DNA of 64,000 bases, taken from Stenotrophomonas sp. 364. GTDB lineage: Bacteria; Pseudomonadota; Gammaproteobacteria; Xanthomonadales; Xanthomonadaceae. Location: NCBI RefSeq assembly GCF_009832905.1, contig NZ_CP047135.1:4603001-4667000 (forward strand). The letters are read 5' to 3'. Below are positions 16,454-24,156 of this stretch, piece by piece (within the stretch, counting starts at the first letter, position 1; each line of letters begins with the position of its first letter). Below the pieces are notes generated by a model that did no database searches, was not told the origin of the DNA, and saw only the letters and a list, made by a program, of their open reading frames with translations. The translations under genes and the position numbers were made by a program.

Positions 16454-18588
16454 GTCCAGCACGGCCGCCACTGACCGATCCCACACGCCGCCGCCTGCTG
16501 CAGGGCGGTCTGGCGGCAGGCGTGGCCGCGCTGCTGCCCAGCATCGCGCGGGCGGCGGCGATCGCTCCGCATGCACGCAGCGGCAGCCTGGAGGATGTGC
16601 AGCACATCGTGGTCTTCATGCAGGAGAACCGGTCGTTCGACCACTACTTCGGCACGTTGCCCGGTGTGCGCGGGTTCGGCGACCGATTCGTCGCGCCCGC
16701 CCCGCCACTGGCGCCCGGGCAGCCGCCGCGTACGCTGTGGTTGCAGCCCAATGCGGCCGGCACGCGCGGTATAACGCCGTTCGCGCTGGACACCGCTGCG
16801 CAGTTCGGCCTGATGCGCGTGGAAGGCACGCCGCACACCTGGCCCGACGCGCAGCGCGCCTGGGACCACGGGCGCATGGCGCACTGGCCGGCCGCCAAGC
16901 AGGACCACGCGCTGGGCTACTTCCGCCGCGACGACATGCCATTCCAGTTCGCGCTGGCCGAAGCATTCACCGTGTGCGATGCCTACCACTGCGCGATGCA
17001 GGCCGGGACCAATCCCAACCGCCTGTTCCTGTGGACCGGCCACAACGACCCGCACGCCCGCGCGGGCGGCCCGGCCGTGGCCAACTCGCACGACAACTTT
17101 CCCGAGCTGGGCGGCCACCCGGCGTCGTATACCTGGACCACCTACGTCGAATGCCTGCAGCAGGCCGGCGTGCGCTGGCAGATCTACCAGGACATGGCCG
17201 ACAACTTCACCGACAACCCGCTGGCCGGCTTCGCGTCGTTCCGCCAGGCATGGCGTGGCGCGCCGGGGCATGATGCGGCGCTGCGCGCGCGCGGGGTAAG
17301 CACGCGCGGGCTGGCCCAGCTGCGCGAGGACGTGCTGAAGGGGCAGCTGCCGCAGGTCAGCTTCATCATTGCCGATGCCGCCGGCAGCGAACATCCCGGC
17401 CCCTCCAGCCCTGCGCAGGGCGCGGCCTACACCGCGCGCGTGCTGGACGCGCTCACCGCCGACCCGGCGGTGTGGAGCCGCACCGCGCTGCTGCTGATGT
17501 TCGACGAGAACGACGGCTTCTTCGACCACATGCCGCCCCCGGCACCGCCGTCGCGCGATGCCTCGGTGGCCGGTGGCTGGGCCGGTGCATCGTCGGTGTC
17601 CACCGACGGCGAATACCACCAGCATCCGTCGCCGGGCAACGAGAAGGCCGATCCGCCGGACCTGCGCGGCCGCCCGTACGGGCTGGGTCCGCGGGTGCCG
17701 CTGTATGTGATCTCGCCGTGGAGCCGCGGCGGTTGGGTCGACTCGCAGGTGTACGACCACACTTCGGTGATCCGCCTGATCGAACGCCGCTTCGGCGTGG
17801 CCGCGCCGGCGCTGTCGCCGTGGCGCCGCGCGGTGTGTGGCGACCTCACCGGCGCATTCGATTTCTCGCAGCGCGACACGCGGCCCTTCGTGGTCTCGTT
17901 GCCGGCCACGGCGGCGGTGGCCGCACGCGCGGCGGCCCTGCCGGGGCGTACCGTGCCGGTGCTGCCCGAGGGCCTGCAGCCGGCGCAGCAGGAACCCGGG
18001 GTGCGCCCGGCGCGCGCGCTGCCGTATCGCCCGCAGGTCGATATCGCGCTGGACGACGACCACGTCCGCCTCGACCTGGCCTGCGATGGCGCCGCAGCGG
18101 TCCTGCACGTCTACGACCGCACGCAGCTGGGGGCGATCCCGCGCCGCTACACCCTGGCCCCGGGCATGCCGCAGCACGCGCGCTGGGTCATGGATGACCG
18201 GCGTGGCTACGACCTGTGGCTGCTCGGGCCCAACGGGTTCCACCGCCACTACCGCGGCCAGCCCGGCACGGCCGCGCCGCTGCAGGCGCGTGTCGACCGC
18301 GATGGCGACCGCCTGCAGTTGTGGCTGCACAACCCCGGCTCGGTGGCGCTGGCGGTCAGCGTGCGCCCGGGAGCCTATGTCGATGCCGCCCCGGACCGGC
18401 AGCTGCAGCTGGCGCCCGGAGCGCGCACCGCACTGCACTGGGATGCCGCCGCCAGTGGCGGCTGGTACGACCTGCACGTCGAGCAGCCCGGGGCCTCGCA
18501 GCGGCTGGCCGGGCGCGTGGAAGACGGCCGGCCGGGCAGCACCGACCCGGCCATGGGCACCGAGCCGATGCGCCTGCTGCTGGACTGA
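16450..18588 (+). CDS. Tat-exported phosphocholine-type phospholipase C
   Basis: 712 residues, GTG start overlapping the receptor stop by four bases. The N-terminus TRRRLLQGGLAAGVAALLP is a twin-arginine signal with RRR and a hydrophobic core. The catalytic phosphoesterase domain (about residues 45-480) begins VQHIVVFMQENRSFDHYFG, the hallmark of the bacterial PLC/acid phosphatase superfamily. It continues with NPNRLFLWTG, FDENDGFFDHM and YDHTSVIRLIE. The C-terminal 230 residues contain two beta-sandwich repeats of the DUF756 type found in PlcH/PlcN. It should cleave phospholipid head groups such as phosphocholine outside the inner membrane. Whether it is haemolytic cannot be read. Length fits the family (about 700). 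Confidence 0.93.
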   Translation: MSPARPPLTDPTRRRLLQGGLAAGVAALLPSIARAAAIAPHARSGSLEDVQHIVVFMQENRSFDHYFGTLPGVRGFGDRFVAPAPPLAPGQPPRTLWLQPNAAGTRGITPFALDTAAQFGLMRVEGTPHTWPDAQRAWDHGRMAHWPAAKQDHALGYFRRDDMPFQFALAEAFTVCDAYHCAMQAGTNPNRLFLWTGHNDPHARAGGPAVANSHDNFPELGGHPASYTWTTYVECLQQAGVRWQIYQDMADNFTDNPLAGFASFRQAWRGAPGHDAALRARGVSTRGLAQLREDVLKGQLPQVSFIIADAAGSEHPGPSSPAQGAAYTARVLDALTADPAVWSRTALLLMFDENDGFFDHMPPPAPPSRDASVAGGWAGASSVSTDGEYHQHPSPGNEKADPPDLRGRPYGLGPRVPLYVISPWSRGGWVDSQVYDHTSVIRLIERRFGVAAPALSPWRRAVCGDLTGAFDFSQRDTRPFVVSLPATAAVAARAAALPGRTVPVLPEGLQPAQQEPGVRPARALPYRPQVDIALDDDHVRLDLACDGAAAVLHVYDRTQLGAIPRRYTLAPGMPQHARWVMDDRRGYDLWLLGPNGFHRHYRGQPGTAAPLQARVDRDGDRLQLWLHNPGSVALAVSVRPGAYVDAAPDRQLQLAPGARTALHWDAAASGGWYDLHVEQPGASQRLAGRVEDGRPGSTDPAMGTEPMRLLLD

Positions 18589-18667
18589 GGGCTACGCCGG
18601 CGCGTGGCGCAGGGGCGTTGTCAGGCGGGATCGCGCTCCGACCGGGCGCGTCTGCCAGCAAGGCGCG

Positions 18668-19252
18668 TCAGCGGCGCTGCATGGCGCCCGGTGCCTCGTC
18701 TGCTGCCGTCCAGGCGCGCAGGCCCATCACCGCCAGCCCGACGAACACCAGGTACAGCCCGGCGGTGACGTCCAGCGACTTGACCAGGTACATGCCCACA
18801 TAGACCACGTCGACGATGATCCACAGCCACCACGTGGCGATATGGCGGCGTGCCTGCCACCACTGCGCCACCAGGCTCAGCGCGGCGAGCATGGCATCCA
18901 GCCAGGGCAGCGCGGCATCGGTCCAGGTGTGCATGGCGGCGCCCAGCGCGATGCCGAACACCACGCCCAGACCAAGATCGCGCAGCAGCTGCCGGCGCGG
19001 CAGCGGCGCGATCACGATCGCCCCGTCCTGCTGCGCGTGCCGGCGCCAGCTCAGCCAGCCGTACAGCAGGAAGCCGCCGAACACGACCTGCAGCAGCGTG
19101 TCCGAATACAGCCGGGCCTCGATGAACACCACCGCATACAGCGCCACCGCCACCAGTCCCACGGGCCAGGCCAGCATGTGCCGGCGCGCCATCAACCACA
19201 CGCCGAGGATGCTGGCGGCCACCGCCGACCATTCGAGAAGGGCCGCGCTCAT
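18668..19252 (-). CDS. pnuT: PnuC-family transporter, probably thiamine transporter PnuT
   Basis: 194 residues, about seven membrane helices. The family signature W-x-x-W lies in ATWWLWIIVDVVYVGMYL, and an N-terminal helix carries WPVGLVAVALYAVVF. PnuC proteins facilitate uptake of nicotinamide riboside, whereas the PnuT subgroup moves thiamine. Sequence alone does not separate them for me. The gene starts inside the stop of a TonB receptor gene (ATGA overlap), and that transcript begins with a TPP riboswitch, so thiamine is the better call. No NadR or other NAD-salvage gene is nearby. Symbol given by context. Confidence 0.85.
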   Translation of the reverse strand: MSAALLEWSAVAASILGVWLMARRHMLAWPVGLVAVALYAVVFIEARLYSDTLLQVVFGGFLLYGWLSWRRHAQQDGAIVIAPLPRRQLLRDLGLGVVFGIALGAAMHTWTDAALPWLDAMLAALSLVAQWWQARRHIATWWLWIIVDVVYVGMYLVKSLDVTAGLYLVFVGLAVMGLRAWTAADEAPGAMQRR

Positions 19253-21432
19253 AGCCCGAACGTCACCGACAACCGGGCCTGGCGCGGCGCACCGGCAAAC
19301 AGGTAGTAGTCGCCGGCGGTGCTGCCAGTATCGCGCCAGTAGAAGCGGTCGAACACGTTGTCCACCGACAGGTTCCAGGTCACCGGATGGTCGGCCAGTG
19401 CGTGCCTGAAGCGCAGACCCAGGTCGACCACGTGGTAGGCCGGTGCGCGCACGCTGCCGTCCACCGTGGCCGCGTTGGCCGAGGCGTAGCGCCAGCCGCC
19501 GGTGATCGACAGCCCGCTGGCGAACGGCAACGCGTAGTCGGCATGCACGCTGGCGCGCAGCTTGGGCACGTTGACCAGCTGGTGGCCTTCGTACAGTGCG
19601 GTGCCACTGCTGCGCGCGCGCGCCTGCAGCGCGCTGACACTGGCGTTGAGCACCAGGCCGTCGGCAACACGCCCATTGGCGGTCAGTTCCAGCCCGGTAT
19701 GGGTCTGCTGTCCTTCGGCCACGAAGGTGTAGCCGGCGTCGCTGGCGTCCGGCTTGGCGTACTGGAACGGCTGCGAAGTGCGGAACAGCGCCGCGCCCAG
19801 GGTCAGTGCATCGGCGGCGGCGTACTTGACGCCCACTTCGGTCTGCCGCGACAGCACCGGCGCCAGGAACGCGCCGTCGTTGGACGTCCAGAACGGGGCT
19901 TCCTGGCCCAGCGAAATGCCGCGCACGTAGCTGGCATAGACATTCACCTGCTCGGTCGCCTTCCAGACCAGCGCGGTCTGCGGCAGGAAGCGCGACAGCG
20001 TGCTGTGGCGCTCGGGGGTGCCGCGCTTGTCGAACGCGCGCTCATCCAGGCGCACGAAGCGGCCACCGGCCAGCCACTGCCAGGCATCGCCGAACTGCAT
20101 GCGGTCCATCGCGAACACGGCCGTCTGCGCGCTGTCCAGGCGGCGCACCGAGGGGCCGGGCTGCAGCGGCGACGGCGCGAACACCGGCACCTGCGCGTCG
20201 TGGATGTTGGCCGTGCCAACGTACTCGTTGACGTTGCGGCGCTTGTCGATGGTGCGCTCGAAGCGGTCCGCGCCGGCAGTGAGTTCGTGGTCGACGCGCC
20301 CGGTGCTGAAGCTGCCGCGCAGTTCGGCGCGCCCTTCCAGGTTGCGGCGGGTGTCGTCGGGGCTGCGGTAGTCGTAGATGTCGTAGTCGCCGTTGGGCGC
20401 GAAGTAGTTGCCGGGGACGCTGCCATCGGCACACTGCGCGGCGTAGTAGCAGCCGTAGGCGAAGGCCACGTTGTCATCGATCACCGACCGGCTGTAACCG
20501 GCCGACACGCGCGACTGCCACTGCGCGTTGAACTGGTAGGTGTGCAGGGCGGTGATGTTGGTGCTGTCGATGCCCACCGGCCGCTGCCACGGCTGGTAGC
20601 CCAGCATGTGCTCGCGGTCCACCCCGCGTGGTAGTTCGCGCGCGCCCAGCAGCTGGTAGCCGGAGGCCGAGCGCTGCGAGCTGGTCTGGTAGTTGGCATC
20701 CACTTCCAGCTTGCTGCGGTCGCTGATCAGCCAGTCGGTGGCCAGCGAGTAGAAGTTGCGGCGGCCGTCGGCATGTGCGATGTACGACTCGCTGCCGTCC
20801 CACGCTGCGTTCAAGCGCACGCCCAGGCGCGGGGTCAGCCAGTGGCCGACATCCACCGCGGCATAACGCGAGCCTTCCGAATCGGTGCCCAGGGTGACAT
20901 TGCGGACCTCGGTCGGGCGCTTGCCGACGTAGTTGATGATGCCGCCGGGCGCCATCACGCCGGCGGCAAGGCCGGCTTCGCCCTTCAGGATCTCCACCTG
21001 CTGCACGTTCTCCAGCGCCAGCCGCTGCTCGCCGGTGGTGCTCAGGCCGTTGAAGCGGTAGCCGGTGCCGGTGTCCAGCGGGAAGCCGCGGATGGCGATG
21101 TTCTGGTAGTAGCCCACCGGGGCGTAGCTGTCGCCGAGCGAGGCGTCGTTGCGGGCCAGTTCGGACAGGCTGCGCACCTGGCGGCTGTCGAGCAGGTCGC
21201 GGTCGAGCACGGTCAACGCGGCCGGGGTGTCCTTCCAGTCGCCGCTGCCGAAACTGGTGGTCTGCACGGTGTCGGCCACCGCCTGGCGGGCCTGCACGCG
21301 GACGGCGGCAAGCTCGGTCGGGGAACGGTCGGGCGCGTCCGGGGCGGCGTCGCTGGCATGCAGCGGCAGGGCGGCGCACAGGGCGACGGTAAGCAGGGCA
21401 GGGCGATAGCAGCGGTTCATTCGATTCGTCAT
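19249..21432 (-). CDS. TonB-dependent receptor under TPP-riboswitch control, probable thiamine receptor
   Basis: 727 residues. Signal peptide MTNRMNRCYRPALLTVALCAALPLHA, then a plug with ELARNDASLGDSYA, YYQNIAIRGFPLD, VEILKGEAGLAAG and GGIINYVGKRP, and a barrel ending ARLSVTFGL. By sequence it resembles siderophore-type receptors. The leader, however, contains a complete TPP aptamer, and the next gene is a PnuC/PnuT transporter. The pair therefore most likely moves thiamine or a precursor across both membranes. Start 21432 is 66 bases after the aptamer; 21420 is an alternative ATG, and longer starts run into the riboswitch. No clear Shine-Dalgarno is visible, as expected if the expression platform controls translation. 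Confidence 0.88.
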   Translation of the reverse strand: MTNRMNRCYRPALLTVALCAALPLHASDAAPDAPDRSPTELAAVRVQARQAVADTVQTTSFGSGDWKDTPAALTVLDRDLLDSRQVRSLSELARNDASLGDSYAPVGYYQNIAIRGFPLDTGTGYRFNGLSTTGEQRLALENVQQVEILKGEAGLAAGVMAPGGIINYVGKRPTEVRNVTLGTDSEGSRYAAVDVGHWLTPRLGVRLNAAWDGSESYIAHADGRRNFYSLATDWLISDRSKLEVDANYQTSSQRSASGYQLLGARELPRGVDREHMLGYQPWQRPVGIDSTNITALHTYQFNAQWQSRVSAGYSRSVIDDNVAFAYGCYYAAQCADGSVPGNYFAPNGDYDIYDYRSPDDTRRNLEGRAELRGSFSTGRVDHELTAGADRFERTIDKRRNVNEYVGTANIHDAQVPVFAPSPLQPGPSVRRLDSAQTAVFAMDRMQFGDAWQWLAGGRFVRLDERAFDKRGTPERHSTLSRFLPQTALVWKATEQVNVYASYVRGISLGQEAPFWTSNDGAFLAPVLSRQTEVGVKYAAADALTLGAALFRTSQPFQYAKPDASDAGYTFVAEGQQTHTGLELTANGRVADGLVLNASVSALQARARSSGTALYEGHQLVNVPKLRASVHADYALPFASGLSITGGWRYASANAATVDGSVRAPAYHVVDLGLRFRHALADHPVTWNLSVDNVFDRFYWRDTGSTAGDYYLFAGAPRQARLSVTFGL

Positions 21433-21497
21433 CAGCCAGAAGAGACGAAGCGACGGCGCGCACGCACCGACCCATCCGGTCGTTGCGCCCACTGCAC

Positions 21498-21577
21498 AAA
21501 GCTCCCTACGCCGGTATCAACCGGATCAGGTTCCAAGGGACTCTCTCAGCCTGGCTTTGCCCAGGCACCCCCGCTTC
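21498..21577 (-). promoter_or_regulatory. TPP (thiamine pyrophosphate) riboswitch
   Basis: On the minus strand all THI-box landmarks occur in order. The P1 arm AAGC (21576-21573) is followed by GGGGTGCC (21571-21564), CTGAGA (21549-21544), ACCTGATC (21531-21524) and ATACCGGCGTAGGGA (21517-21503). The closing arm GCTT pairs with AAGC. Spacing matches the aptamer class that binds thiamine pyrophosphate and shuts off expression. It lies directly upstream of the receptor-transporter operon. Confidence 0.97.
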
Positions 21578-21621
21578 GGTGCCCATTTCACCACAAAAGG
21601 CCCCGCCCTGCCCGCCCCGGT

Positions 21622-22758
21622 TCAGGCGGCGGCGTGCAGTGCCTGGAGCAGGGCCTGGCCGTGGCGGCCCTTGAACCACAGGGCATGGCCCAGCAGGAAG
21701 GTGTGGTAGGCCACATCCGCGTTGGCCGGCGAGGCGGTGATGCCGTTGAAGTACTCCACTTCGGACAGTGCAAAGTCCAGGTGCACTACCGGCAGCAGGT
21801 CGGCCAGCAACTGCATCCGCGCCGCCGACAACGGCAGCACCTGGCGGTAGCCCTCGACCAGGGCCAGCGCGATGGTGATGCGCGCCGCATCGGTCTGCTG
21901 CTCCAGCGCCAGCCAGGCAATGGCATTGCGCTCGATGGCCGTGGCCAGATCGAACAGCGCGCTGGTGGGCGAGGCCAGGCCGAAGTCGAACACGGTCTGC
22001 ACCTGCGGGGCATCGCTGCCGGTGTGCCAGAGCAGGTTGGACACGTGCCAGTCGTTGTGGGCCCACAGCCGTGGCTCGGCGTGCAGGCGCCGGGCCAGGC
22101 CGGCGTGCCAGGGCAGCACCGCGCGCTGCAGGTCGTCCTGCCAGCGCTGCCGCGCGAGGTAGGCAGCCAGGCCGGGGCGCTGGGCCAGGTCGGCCTGCAG
22201 CATCGCCAGCGGGTCGGCGGCGCGGATCAGGTCGTCGCGTGCGACCAGCAGGTGGGTGCTGCGCTGGGGCGCGTGATACCCGGCCGAGGCCTGGTGCAGG
22301 GTGGCCAGCATGCGCCCGGCCTCGCGTGCGGCGGCCGGGTCGGCCAGCGGTGTCCAGGACGGCGCATCGCGGTACAGATCCTGGCCGTCGCCCACGCTGT
22401 GCAGTTCGTAGGTCCAGCCGTCGTATTCGGGGGCGGTCGCACCGTCGGCATCGCGCAGCACCTGCACCACGGGCACGCCGGCGGCCGCCAGGTGGGCGAT
22501 GAAGCGGTGTTCTTCGCCCAGGGACGCAGCGTCGCGCACGCTGTGGTGGTGGCGTTTGACGAACACCCGCCCGCGGCTGCTTTCCAGGAGGGCGGCGGCC
22601 GACAGGGGGCGCGGGCTGTGCCAGGCCACGCCGACATCCGGGCCCAGCTGCGGGTAGCGCCCACGCAGCCAGGCCACGTCGCGCGCATCGATGGCCGGCC
22701 AGTCGGCAGCCACCGCGTCGTTGTCCAGGCCTTGCACGAGGTGGGCGGTGTGGGTCAT
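21622..22758 (-). CDS. APH-type phosphotransferase
   Basis: 378 residues of the aminoglycoside phosphotransferase/choline-kinase fold. Kinase landmarks: RGRVFVKRHHH (ATP-lysine region), the Brenner catalytic loop HNDWHVSN, and the metal-binding VFDFGLAS. N- and C-terminal helices are rich in A and L. Members phosphorylate small alcohols or amines such as homoserine, choline, thiamine or antibiotics. The substrate here is unknown. It ends 45 bases before the TPP aptamer on the same strand, so it is upstream of, not controlled by, the riboswitch. Thiamine kinase is an attractive but unproven guess given the neighbours. Confidence 0.85.
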   Translation of the reverse strand: MTHTAHLVQGLDNDAVAADWPAIDARDVAWLRGRYPQLGPDVGVAWHSPRPLSAAALLESSRGRVFVKRHHHSVRDAASLGEEHRFIAHLAAAGVPVVQVLRDADGATAPEYDGWTYELHSVGDGQDLYRDAPSWTPLADPAAAREAGRMLATLHQASAGYHAPQRSTHLLVARDDLIRAADPLAMLQADLAQRPGLAAYLARQRWQDDLQRAVLPWHAGLARRLHAEPRLWAHNDWHVSNLLWHTGSDAPQVQTVFDFGLASPTSALFDLATAIERNAIAWLALEQQTDAARITIALALVEGYRQVLPLSAARMQLLADLLPVVHLDFALSEVEYFNGITASPANADVAYHTFLLGHALWFKGRHGQALLQALHAAA

Positions 22759-22814
22759 CGGCGAGCAGACACAACGTGCGTCGGGGTGGGGGAAGACAGG
22801 GTAGCCGAACGCAC

Positions 22815-22841
22815 AACGGGCGGGTCATCGACCCGCCCGTT
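22815..22841. terminator. perfect 12-bp hairpin, possible bidirectional terminator
   Basis: AACGGGCGGGTC (22815-22826) pairs perfectly with GACCCGCCCGTT (22830-22841) around a 3-nt loop. It lies between the glycine-zipper gene and the phosphotransferase gene, both on the minus strand. No T-run follows on either side, so termination would be inefficient or Rho-assisted. Confidence 0.5.
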
Positions 22842-22871
22842 GAAGGCGCTGCATACGGCGTTGGGGTGGTT

Positions 22872-23276
22872 TTACCAGCCGCGGCCGTGCTGGCGGTCCC
22901 AGTTGCGGCGATCGCGCTGTTCGCGTTCCCAGCGTCCACGGTCGTTGCGGCGGTCATAGCCACGGTCGTAGCCGTAGCGGCGGTCGTGGCGACGATCGTC
23001 ATAGCGGCGGTTGTCGTAGCCACGGTCGTAACGGTGGTCGCGCTTGTCACGGGTGGTCAGGTTGCCGATGGCGCCGCCGGCCACCGCGCCGCCCACGGTG
23101 GCGGCGGTATCGCCGTTGGAGAGCAGGTGACCGGCCACGCCGCCCACCACCGCGCCGACCACGGTGCGCTTGTCCTTGCGGGACATCGCGCTGGCGTCGC
23201 CAACGGCGGCCATACCGACCGTCAGGGCCAGGGCCACGGCCAGACCACGAAGGCTGAGTGCGGAAATGTTGAGCAT
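22872..23276 (-). CDS. exported glycine-zipper protein with Arg/Tyr/Asp-rich tail
   Basis: 134 residues. Signal peptide MLNISALSLRGLAVALALTVG...ASA. Residues 40-75 form a glycine zipper (VVGAVVGGVAGHLLSNG, GGAVAGGAIGNL), which usually packs into or against membranes. The C-terminal 60 residues are low complexity, repeating RYDRGYD, NRRYDDRRHDRRYGYDRGYD in shorter units of R, Y and D. The start at 23276 is supported by GGAGA eight bases upstream and by the signal peptide. Related glycine-zipper 2TM proteins are envelope or stress-related with no defined biochemical role. The repetitive tail is likely to vary in length between strains. Confidence 0.82.
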   Translation of the reverse strand: MLNISALSLRGLAVALALTVGMAAVGDASAMSRKDKRTVVGAVVGGVAGHLLSNGDTAATVGGAVAGGAIGNLTTRDKRDHRYDRGYDNRRYDDRRHDRRYGYDRGYDRRNDRGRWEREQRDRRNWDRQHGRGW

Positions 23277-23439
23277 GTTCGGTTCTCCAGTCGGGTACAG
23301 GCCACGCTGGGGTTCCAACATTGTCGGAACATTGCCGCGCGGCCCGGGTGGGTCTGCGCATTCATCTAGCGGCAATGCGGATGAAGCGAGGCTGAAAGTG
23401 CCCGCGCCCGCTCAGGGGCCAGCAAGGTCCGGCGCGGGG

Positions 23440-24078
23440 TCAGATCTCGCCGTCGCGCAGGTAATCAAACAGTTCGGCATCGCCCTTCAGGCCCAGCTTG
23501 AGCATCGCATCGCCCTTCTGGCGGCTGATCGTGCTGACGCTCTTGTGCAGCTGCAGGGCGATCTCCTTCACCGTCTGGCCGCTGCCGAGCAGGCGCAGCA
23601 CCTCGATCTCACGCGGCGACAGCGGTTTGGTGCCGACGTCATCGACGGTATTGGTGCCGATTGCGTCAATGCGTTCCTTCAACGTGTGGCTCACATAGGG
23701 CAAGCCGCGGTGCACGGTCTGGATCGCCAGCGGCAGCTCTTCCATCGAGGAGGTCTTGTCGACCAGTCCCAGCACGCCTGTGGCGGCCACCATGCGCAGG
23801 ATGGCCAGGTTGTTGGACACGCTCAACATCAGCACCGGCAGGTCGGGAAAGCGGCGCCGGATGAAGCCGATCATGGTGAACCCGTCGGCCTGCTGGCTGC
23901 CGGGCATCGAGTAGTCTGTCACCAGCACATCGCAGGGCTGGGCGGTCAGCGCGGCCATCAATTCGTCGACGCTGCTGGCCTCGGCCACCACCACGCCCAC
24001 GCCGCTGGATTCGATCACCGCCTTGGTGCCGATCCGGACCACCGGGTGGTCGTCGGCAATGATGATGCGAAGTGTCAT
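23440..24078 (-). CDS. NarL/FixJ-type response regulator (EvgA/BvgA-like)
   Basis: 212 residues. The receiver domain has the acidic pocket ADDHP (D9, D10), the phospho-acceptor D55 in VLVTDYSMPG and K105-region VDKTSS. The C-terminal LuxR helix-turn-helix reads LSPREIEVLRLLGSGQTVKEIA, then LHKSVSTISRQK. It should bind DNA as a phosphorylated dimer. It is divergent from the hybrid kinase at 24157 with 78 bp between start codons, the arrangement of an EvgS/EvgA-type pair, so that kinase is its probable phosphodonor. The start 24078 gives MTLRIIIADDH; an upstream ATG adds 11 residues not expected in the family. Confidence 0.93.
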   Translation of the reverse strand: MTLRIIIADDHPVVRIGTKAVIESSGVGVVVAEASSVDELMAALTAQPCDVLVTDYSMPGSQQADGFTMIGFIRRRFPDLPVLMLSVSNNLAILRMVAATGVLGLVDKTSSMEELPLAIQTVHRGLPYVSHTLKERIDAIGTNTVDDVGTKPLSPREIEVLRLLGSGQTVKEIALQLHKSVSTISRQKGDAMLKLGLKGDAELFDYLRDGEI

Positions 24079-24156
24079 GGGCTGGTATGGTTGCCGGGGC
24101 GGATGGCGCACGGGCTGTGCCGTGGTGGAGACATCATTCTACGGAGATGGGATTGC

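Noticed and set aside
18668..19252. Call as nicotinamide mononucleotide transporter
   Set aside because: PnuC family membership is clear, but the TPP riboswitch and receptor gene upstream favour thiamine.
23164..24156. Upstream in-frame extension of the hybrid kinase
   Set aside because: It runs antisense through the response regulator and bypasses the signal peptide that begins at 24157.
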